A DNA stretch of 64,000 nucleotides from Humulus lupulus (lineage: Eukaryota; Streptophyta; Magnoliopsida; Rosales; Cannabaceae): contig NC_084794.1 of NCBI RefSeq assembly GCF_963169125.1, positions 71,831,665 to 71,895,664 on the forward strand. The letters are read 5' to 3'. Below the pieces are notes generated by a model, which was not told the origin of the DNA, searched no databases, and worked only from the letters and a program-made list of their open reading frames with translations. This document shows, piece by piece, positions 55,986 to 64,000 of the stretch (its first letter is position 1; each line of letters opens with the position of its first letter). The position numbers and the translations under genes are program-made.

Positions 55986-56781
55986 TGTTGACGCCGTTTT
56001 TCGTCAACAGTGAAATAAGAGCACGAAAACAATAATTGGTTATGGCCAAGAAAAATGCGATAAAACAAATGAGATTTTTTACGTGGTTCAGCAATTAACT
56101 CTACCTAGTCCATGAGTCTTTGTTATTAAAACTTAAGGTGATTTCTGGAAATTCTTTAAGAATGAATTCTCCAGAGTTTCTCTCAAGATCACAAAAATCC
56201 GATCCTTTACAATGGTGCATGACTTCTCTATTTATAGAGAAGGTTTCAGAATACTATCCCACACATTTCGGGAAGTTATTCTGTATATGTAAATAAAATT
56301 AAATGGCATTAAAAACCTGTAATCCTATATATAAGGAAATGTCCCCTGAAGATCAGGGGGCGTACAACTGAATAATAAATATCCCTTGATTATAGGGGAT
56401 TTATAGCAACGAATGCAGACTGCGTCTCTCTTAGGTGATTCACTAAGATATTCAAAGTTATCAACTTATATCGTCAATGCCATGTTCACCCAGGTCTCTT
56501 AATGACTTTCGAGCTATAGCATTTTCCCGAGATCATGTGGCTTCGAGCTCATACTTATATCAGGCTCGAAATCCCTGATCCGAGGTCATCCGAGAATAAA
56601 CGTACTTCAATGTCTGTCTTTCGAGCTTGTGAAGGTTTCGAGGCTACCATCTTCAAAGTTGTCCCTGCTTCGCAGGCTCGGTGCCTAGGTTGCGGACACG
56701 TTCCAGACATTACGAGTCCATTCCTTACGAATCCAGCTTTCGAGATCACAATTTCTTAAGGCTCGAAATCTGGGTGTAACA
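55986..56781 (-). repeat. Element G 3' LTR
   Basis: 796 bp. On the minus strand it starts TGTTACACCCAGATTTCGAG and ends GACGAAAAACGGCGTCAACA. The TATA box lies in the near-palindrome TCTCTATAAATAGAGA at about 56225-56240. The 3' tip can form a hairpin, GTTGACG with CGTCAAC. Confidence 0.88.
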
Positions 56782-56800
56782 TTTTGCCCCCTCAAAAGTA
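56782..56800 (-). other. Element G polypurine tract
   Basis: Minus strand CTTTTGAGGGGGCAAAA, as in element B. Confidence 0.85.
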
Positions 56801-57051
56801 TTTGTTCGAATCCTATGAGAAGGAAACTTTTGAACTACTTTCTCCGAGAATCGCACCGTCACACATACTTAAGGGTGGACACGCGTCAGTCAGGTATTGC
56901 TCATCCAAGGTACTCGAGTACCTTGGAAATTCGCCCACGATCGTTCGCCTGCCACCTTTTTGGTGCCATCATGTCATCAATCCCTGACCGTTGGATTTTA
57001 TAAGGATTTTGGCCAATGGCTTAGATTAATCCTTTTTACCACTTTTTCCCA

Positions 57052-57779
57052 TCTATATATAGAAGGTCTTCTTCTTCCTCTTATTTTACACGCATCAGAA
57101 ACAAAAGAAAAAGGACGAAACCAGAAGCCATCCCAGAGAGCTTTTTGCTTTTGCATGTTCTCCCAGCCGAAGAAACAAAGGACCGCCAGTTTGCTCGAGA
57201 CCGTAAGGTCATACCTACAGCCTCTCCTTCAATCAATGATTTCTCTGCAATCGCCGTCATTGTGTAAGTATTTGATGATCTTTTCGTTTTCCTTTATGCC
57301 GATTTCTGTCTGTGTTGTTCTTTTATTTCTGGGAATGCACTAGTTTATTTTCTTAGTTTGACAAGCTAGGAACCTCTGACCGATAGGCTTTCACGTTTAA
57401 GTCTCCATGCTAAGTTGAAGTCACTGGTTCCAAATCCAGTTTTGATGTAGAACAAGGTCTTTTTTTTTTGAGTTTTCAAAATTTAAAGGACATATCTTGC
57501 ACACCAAGATATCGGGTACAAAATCTTGGTTTTAAAGAACGCACGATACCCAAGATTACCTTTTCTGAATAACCGTCCTTCTTTTTCCCTGATATTTCGG
57601 GATTTTCAAAAAAAATTATCCACTCCCCTCCTTTTTCTCGTAGAATACACGTTCCGACTCTTAATCGAGTTTTTAGTATCGAGCTCATTTCGTACCCAAG
57701 CACCCGAGTTTGTCTTGTCAGGCTCGCAATTCTTGAATCCTTGCATGCATGGCCCTCACCATTTTTTCTTTCTCGCTAG
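57052..57779 (+). promoter_or_regulatory. Promoter and 5'-UTR intron of G's antisense gene
   Basis: TATA box TCTATATATA at 57052-57061; leader to 57264; donor GTAAGT at 57265; acceptor TCGCTAG ending at 57779, directly before the ATG at 57780. The promoter lies only about 270 bp from the 3' LTR. Confidence 0.65.
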
Positions 57780-60538
57780 ATGTCACAGAATCTGGAAAGA
57801 TGGTGGGGGTCGTTGCTGGCAATTCCTTACTCGCCAAAAACTCCGAGCTCAAAGTCGCTGTTTGCTCGGAACCAACGTCTGATTTGTGAATACGATCTCG
57901 TGCGCGAACATGAGGAAACTCGAGCTCACTATCACCGCCAAATCTTCGAGGTCATAGAAAAGAAGAGGAGAACCCTTCGAGAGGCTCTTTATCCAGAATA
58001 TGATTCAGGGCCCAGGCCGATCCCCCTCGACCCTAGGTTAAAAGTGACCATTGCGTACAATCCGGGAGAGCTCCAATTCTCACTGATGGGGGAGCCTTCT
58101 ACCTCGCAACCGAGGAGGGAGTTCTTTGAGGCTGAGCACTACTGGAGCTCGGTTGCCTCGATAAACCAGATAACTGATATCCTGGCCTTCCACGGTCTCA
58201 GGTTGTCAAGCTCCTTAAGGTGTCGGGCTCCAACCTCCAGCGAACGAAGATGCTATGCTCCAGGGAATGGAAACCCTGACAACAGGCTGAGGTATGCGGC
58301 TTGGAGTCAGGAGCATATGAAGGCAGGAGCGCTATTGCCTTTAAAGTCTTTCTTCAAGGACTTCACGGACTTTGTTGGGTTGGCTCCATTCCAGCTCAAC
58401 ACTAATTCTTACAGGGTTCTGTCTACCCTGAGGTCGTTATACCATGAGTTGAAGTGGGAAGGACCTTCACCAAAGGAGATCTTGTATCTCTTCTGTCTGA
58501 AAAGCAATCCCTCCCGAGCTCGGGGAGGAGACGGCTTCTACTATCTCTCGAGCTACCCCAAAGAAAAAAGGTGTTCGAGGATCTTCCCAACCATCCACCT
58601 GACTTTAAGAAGGCCTTCTTCTGGACAGATGGCCTGTCCCCGTCTCGACACTACTCATTCAGACGGATTCGTAAGTACCCCAACCCTTTTTATCTCTGTG
58701 CTCGGACTTTTGTCTGTATGCTCGTACTTAGTTGAAATGTGTTTTATTTTCCAGCCAACTTTCACCGTCCTACTCCCGATGACGTGATGAAGGAGCATAG
58801 AGAGGCTCTGCTCCAACTCCCTTCTGGCAGGAGGTCTCTCTCATATCTTTTGCATGAGAGTAAGCTCCGATCTTGCGGGCTTTTGGGAGATGGCCAGTCC
58901 ACCTCGGATTGGTCCAACAAAAAGTACGACCTCTGGGAGCTCGTGCCTTTGCCAACAGGCATCCTCCCTCCAAGGAGAGAGGTGAGGCCCCCGCCTCCGG
59001 TTCGCCGATGGAGCCCGCAGTCGGGGAACGAGGCCAACGATGAAGCCTCGAGCTTGGCCTCGGATGATCAAGGTACAGTCATCCTATGCTCGAAAATGTG
59101 GTCCCCCACCCTGTTAAAACACAAAACCGATAGGTTAGTATTATGCAAGGACGATATGGACCATTTCTATATATGGACTTGGGTAGATGATCGGGTTCAT
59201 AGGTTTGATAGTTGGCTCGGGAGGTATGACACTACGTACAGTCTGAACGAGGTGTGGGATGGAATAGCCGTCCAGTATGGGACCAATGACTATAGGGACC
59301 TTTCGAGCTTGACGTCCACCTATAGGGAAGGTACTCCCCCCGCCTCTTCTGAAGATGGGGGAATTTCATGGTCTCTGAGCTCAAGCTCGGGGGAGAGTTC
59401 CAGTTAGGTCTTTCTCTACTTGGTTTTTTTTTTTTTTTATCTTCCAAGTTTGTTAGCATTATGTTTAACTTCGCTTGGAACTGTGCAGGTGCTATGGATC
59501 CCGACCTTGACGCCGTGCTTTTCAGCGATGAGGGAGCTCAAAAGAGTAAATGCCCGAGAGGCTCGCGGAGACCCGATCGACCAACCAAAGTCCCCAGGCG
59601 CAATGAGAAGACCCCAACGACTCAGACTGCTGCGAGCACAGCTGAGGAGCCGAATGCCCAGGTTGATGCATCTGTCTCGACTGCACCTGCCACGCTTCCT
59701 CCAGCCAGAACTCAGCTAACCATCAGCCGACCTCCGAAGAAACCTTCGAATTCCAAGGTACTCCTACCATAGGCCCGACCTCATGTTGAAGAGTTCGTGC
59801 TTGATGGTACTGCAGGGACCCAAGGAGCTGTACTTAGCTCGGACATCCTTTCTTGAGTGGGTCAGAGTTTTTCAGGAATCGGCGCTGACCACTGGGATCT
59901 TGTGCACAAGGCCCCAGACTGTAATACTCTTTATGATAAGAGTATTGAACTTATTGCCGTGGTAATTTTCGCAACTCTCCTTTTATTGCTTATGTCTTGG
60001 CTCGTGATCTAATTCATCCTTTGTATTTCAGGCCCTCGTCATTTCCGCACAACTTAATTATAAGCTGACCAGCGAGGTGCATACGAGCATGTTTCTGGCC
60101 CAAGAGTCGAGGGATCTCCAGCTTAAAACGGCTGATGAACTCAAAGACTCGAAGGTCGAGCTTGAGAAGGTGAAGGCCGAGCTTGAACAGGTGAAGACTC
60201 GTCTTGCGGAGCTGGAGAAGGCTAATGCCAAACTCGAGGAGGAGAAAGCTGCCACTTTCGAGATAATGGAAAACGAGAAGGCCCGCCTCCTTGACGAGTT
60301 CAAAGAGAAGAAGGAAAGGGCGGTCGACCAAGCCATGTACAAAATCTGGGTCGATAATGCCGACCTCGACACCAGCTTCTTAGGTCCTCTTGAGGCAAAG
60401 TATGTAGAGCGGTGGAATGCCCGTCTTGAGGCGAATGAAGCTGCTCGGGAGGCTGCTCAGAAGGATAGTCATGCTATTCGTCCTGAGGGGTCTAGTGCTG
60501 CTGATGCTGAGAAGGCCAAGGGAACTGCTCCCTCCTGA
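57780..60538 (+). pseudogene. Element G antisense gene, nearly intact, putative gypsy-type transposon protein
   Basis: Exons by eye: 57780-58670, 58755 to about 59405, about 59489-59757, a poorly defined exon about 59770-59960, and 60032-60538. Exon 1 contains SQEHMKAGALLPLKSFFKDF, LAPFQLNTNSYRVLSTLRSL and EILYLFCLKSNPS, matching the domain in D's gene. Exon 2 contains TWVDDRVHRFDSWLGRYDTT. The last exon is a coiled coil ending MYKIWVDNADLDTSFLGPLE. One A appears missing from a run near 58562-58570, shifting the frame in exon 1, and a TGA near 59852 interrupts the fourth exon. It lies opposite to G's pol. Function is unknown. Confidence 0.75.
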
Positions 60539-61029
60539 ACCTCACCTCGGGGCTGTGTCCCTTTATTTTTGTAATTACTTTAATTTATGCCCTTAGGGCT
60601 GATACAATATCTTTTTATTTTAATACATATGCTTTACATTTCTTGATTTGAAATATTTTGCACATTTTATATTAAAGAATCGTATATGTTTATTTATTCG
60701 TACAAACATAGTTTGGATTTAGGCTCGAGATTCAATGCATTCATGCACCGTTTGCTCGAATTATCCGCTTCTGATCTCGTTATTTATCAATGTCGGATAT
60801 TACTTTAACCATGAACCCGAAAGTACTTGTATGGTGTGTAATGTAAACGGTTTAGTTATATCTTATTACTTAGTTACTCTTTCTCGTCCTCGGTTATTTC
60901 TCTGAGGTTATGAGTTCGAAACTATTTTTCCATAAGATATTCCAGCCTCGATCTCGACTTATCTCGAAGTAGGTTTAGGTTCCAACTTATCGTTGATTAG
61001 TTCTAGCTAGTTTGTTCCAAACCTTTTAA

Positions 61030-61260
61030 GGTTGTGATTGGTTTGTAATCCATACACTTATATATTTTTTTTTATATATAAAGTGGTTATATCCAAATTA
61101 TCCTAGCTCACGCATTTGGTTACATCCAAACACTTGTACGTTTTTGACAGCTTGGTTATATCCAAACCGTCCCAACTGGCGCATTTGGTTATCTCCAAAC
61201 GCTTGCATGCATTTCGTGTAGGTTATTTTATTTTTCAAGCTGATGGTATATATACCAATG
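61030..61260 (-). repeat. Short spacer array related to B's tandem repeats
   Basis: Blocks GGTTATATCCAAA, GGTTACATCCAAACACTTG and GGTTATCTCCAAACGCTTG recur about five times with GCGCATTTGGTTA between them. Read on the minus strand they parallel the B unit (GGATATAACC, TTGGATGTAACC, CGCGAG-like blocks). G has about two units where B has six. Confidence 0.65.
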
Positions 61261-61440
61261 ATGCCCCCTTAATATCCTATGAGTGTGACCATAGGTTATT
61301 AAATTAAGAGAGATTGCAAAAATAAAGAAAAATATAACATATTGAACGAAATAGATCTTTATTTGATGGAATCCAAAAGTAGACAAAATAGTACAGATAA
61401 AAAATCATGGTTACAGGCGACATCCTTCCTATACTATTGG

Positions 61441-63529
61441 TAGTAAGGTCTTAGGTGTTCGCCATTCCATGCTCACGGTACCAGGCTCCCATCCAATCTC
61501 GCTAGCTTGTAAACACTGGGCCGGATGACTGATTCTATCTGGTATGGTCCTTCCCAATTTGGCCCGAGCACACCAGCTGCTGGATCTCGTGTTGCCAAAA
61601 ATACGCGTCTCAACACCAGATCTCCCACACCGAGCTTTCGAACTCGAACCCTCTTGTTGAAGTACCTGGTAGCTCGTTGCTGGTAGGCAGCGTTCCTCAA
61701 CTGAGCTTCGTTTCTTCTTTCTTCAATCAAGTCTAAGGTTTCTTCGAGCTGAGTGTGGTTCGAGCTTTGGTCATAAATGTGAGTTCGTATTGTTGGAATT
61801 TCGACCTCGATAGGCAACATAGCTTCGCAACCGTATGCTAGAGAGAACGGGGTATGTCCCGTTGACGTTCGAGCTGTAGGCCTATATCCCCATAGGACTT
61901 GGGGCAATTCTTCGGGCCATCGTCCCTTTGCTTCCTCCAACTTTTTCTTTAACGAACTCTTGAGATTTTTGTTTACAGCTTCGACCTGGCCATTCGCCTG
62001 AGGATGAGCTACTGACGAAAAACTCTTTATTATTCCATTCTTCTCGCAAAAGTTAGTAAACAAGTCGCTATCGAACTGGGTTCCGTTGTCGCATACAATT
62101 TTCCTCGGCATCCCATATCGGCATACGATGTTTTTTACCACAAAGTCAAGGACCTTTTTGGAAGTTATTGTTGCTAACGGTTCAGCCTCTGTCCACTTTG
62201 TGAAGTAATCTACGACAACTACAGCATACTTCACACCGCCCTTGCCAATTGGGAGAGAGCCTATGAGGTCGATTCCCCATATTGCGAATGGCCATGGGGA
62301 AGTCAACATGGTCAGCTCGGATGGTGGAGCTCGAGGAATCGTGGCGAATCTCTGGCATTTATCGCATTTCTTTACGTATTCGAAAGAATTCGATTTAATG
62401 GTAGGCCAGAAATATCCTTGGACAGGCTATGCCCCCGGTATGGTCTCCACAGAACCCTTCATGAATTTCTTCAATGATCTTCTTGGCTTTGGGTGGAGTT
62501 ACGCACCGAAGTAATGGCATGGAATACCCCCTTCTATACAGCTTTCCGTCCAAAATGGTGTAACGGGGAAGTTGATACATTAACTTTCGAGCCTGGTTCC
62601 GATCTTTTGGTAGGACTCCGGTCTCGAGATATTCAACTATCGGGGTCATCCAGGTAGGCTCGGACTCAATCATACACACCTCTTCCTCCAACTCGCTAAT
62701 GCTAGGTGCCGAGAGGTGTTCTATGGGCACAACGTTTAGTTCATCATTCTCGGCGGAGGTAGCGAGCCGAGCTAAGGCATCTGCATTTGAGTTCCTCTCT
62801 CGGGGAACCTGTTCGATTGCATAAAACTCGAAATGTTCCAATGCGGATTTTTCCTTCTCTAAGTAAGCTGCCATTTTCGTGCCACGAGCCTGGTATTCTC
62901 CCAAGATTTGATTAACCACAAGCTGGGAGTCGCTATAGCAATGTATTGCTTTAGCTTTGAGCTCTTTGGCTATACGAAGTCCCGCCAGTAAAGCCTCGTA
63001 TTCGGCCTCATTATTCGACGCCTTGAAGTTAAATCTTAAGGCAAAATGAAATCTGCTCCCTGCGGGGGTAATCAAAATGATCCCTGCCCCCGATCCATTT
63101 TCATTAGATGAGCCATCGACGTAAAGTTTCCACAACTCGTGGGCCGGGGTTATAACTTCATCGTTGGTTATGCCAGTACATTCCACTATAAAATCTGCCA
63201 ATGCCTGTGCCCTAATGGTCGTCCTCGGGTGGTAAGTGATCTCGAATTTTCCGAGTTCAACTGCCCATTTAAGAAGTCGACTTGAAGCCTCCGGTTTAGA
63301 CAGGACTTGCCTAAGTGGTTGATCAGTCAGCACATGGATGGGGTGCGCCTGAAAGTAGGGTCGAAGTTTATGAGATGAATGAATTAAGCTGAGAGCCAGC
63401 TTTTCCATCAAGGGGTACCTCGATTCTGCCCCCAGTAACCTTTTGCTAATGTAATAGACGGGTCTCTGTACCTTTTCTTCTTCTCGCACGAGCACTTCAC
63501 TTATTGCATGTTCGGTGGTGGAAAGATAC
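61441..63529 (-). pseudogene. Element G RNase H, aRNase H and integrase, lightly broken
   Basis: Native RNase H: VQRPVYYISKRLLGAESRYP and LTDQPLRQVLSKP. aRNase H: LYVDGSSNENGSGAGIILIT, NNEAEYEALLAGL, CYSDSQLVVNQ. Integrase: HEGFCGDHTGG, WGIDLIGSLP, CDNGTQFDS, HPQANGQVEAVNKNLK and GPYQIESVIRPSVYKL. A frameshift near 62415 separates the zinc-binding region from the core. The C-terminus ends at a TGA (61473) where B has CGA (PRAWNGEHL follows in B). The RT side is cut at 63530 by LTR H. Confidence 0.88.
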
Positions 63530-64000
63530 TGTAACGCCCTACTTCCTTAGAGCCATTACCAAGTGATTTTTAAGACAAAACAATGTGCAATGAACTCGCT
63601 AACTGAGGTTTTGAGACAAAAGTGTGACTAATTAAAATTTAAGGCTGTAATCATAGAAAATGCGTCGTTTCATTTAAAACTGCTAGTATTAAACATTTGG
63701 GATCCCAAAATAAGGTTTGAAAACTATTTACATCTTGAAATAAGTTTACAGTTGATAAATCATAAAATCATAGATTATTACAGCCATTTTCAAATAAACC
63801 CCCAACCAAAGCAGTCGGGCAAGCCAAACATGTACGCGTCGCTTCACGCTCTCCGTACTCATGGTTGGTTGACTCAGCCATTGCCCTTACCTGCAACACA
63901 GAGCACCCGTGAGCCGAAGCCCAGCAAGAAAACTCATGCCGAACATAACATATGCAAATAATAATATCACTGGCATAATTCACTGATAAATAGGAAAACC
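63530..64000 (+). mobile_element. Start of LTR H inside element G
   Basis: TGTAACGCCCTACTTCCTTA begins exactly where G's pol breaks off, a start typical of chromovirus-like LTRs (as in C). The preceding GATAC (63525-63529) would be the target duplication. The rest is outside the window; orientation is inferred from the TGTAAC tip. No coding region seen. Confidence 0.65.

Larger units (their letters stand above)
55986..64000 (-). mobile_element. Element G: Tat-like Ty3/gypsy retrotransposon, 3' half, runs off the window
   Basis: Minus orientation: pol from 63529, spacer with repeats, antisense gene on plus (57780-60538), polypurine tract, 3' LTR 55986-56781. The LTR tips and polypurine tract match element B closely, so B and G are the same or sister families. 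The left flank ATTAT would be the target duplication but the right end is outside. Interrupted by LTR H at 63530. Confidence 0.87.

Overview
The window is repeat-rich plant nuclear DNA, most likely from a eudicot. Evidence for this is two intron-rich host genes with plant-type splice sites, plant Ty3/gypsy lineages (Athila-like, Tat-like and chromovirus-like), Ty1/copia-like solo LTRs and plant tRNA primer sites. The species cannot be fixed from sequence alone; a Cannabaceae-like genome is only a guess. There are no bacterial genes, rRNA genes or CRISPR arrays.

Layout. 1-5481 holds three truncated retroelement pieces: a chromovirus zinc knuckle-protease-RT fragment (-), an Athila-like LTR with its leader and tRNA-Asp primer site (-), and the end of a chromovirus LTR with a tRNA-Met-type primer site (+). 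6003-6383 is a MITE with long inverted arms just past the 3' end of the first host gene. 6415-9095 (-) is a ten-exon gene for an archaeal-type 3-dehydroquinate synthase homologue. 10666-12946 (-) is a five-exon gene for an aldose 1-epimerase with a signal peptide. About 1 kb upstream of its start begins a large nest of retrotransposons, 13968-54791.

The nest has four levels. The outer Athila-like element A (-) lacks RT and integrase and has one LTR split by element B, a decayed Tat-like element (+, 14387-48301). B's gag is split by a chromovirus-like solo LTR C (17129-34744, TSD GAAGG). C is split by element D, a complete Tat-like element (-, 17704-32608, TSD GTTAC) whose two 1696-bp LTRs are almost identical. 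B also received two solo LTRs: E (37751-39659) and F (42043-43196, TSD ATAAG). At the right, a third Tat-like element G (-, from 55986) runs off the window and is interrupted by another LTR at 63530.

How D works. Its sense strand encodes gag-protease and RT-RNase H-aRNase H-integrase in one frame, interrupted by a single TAG. Seven nucleotides after that TAG is a perfect 12-bp hairpin, the layout of a programmed stop-codon readthrough signal. On the opposite strand, between pol and the 3' LTR, D carries a spliced gene of about 733 codons. B and G carry decayed relatives in the same place. In all three copies a 5'-UTR intron ends exactly at the initiator ATG. D's LTRs and 3' region are also packed with palindromes built around CGATCG. 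These three features of D are the most interesting observations in the window.
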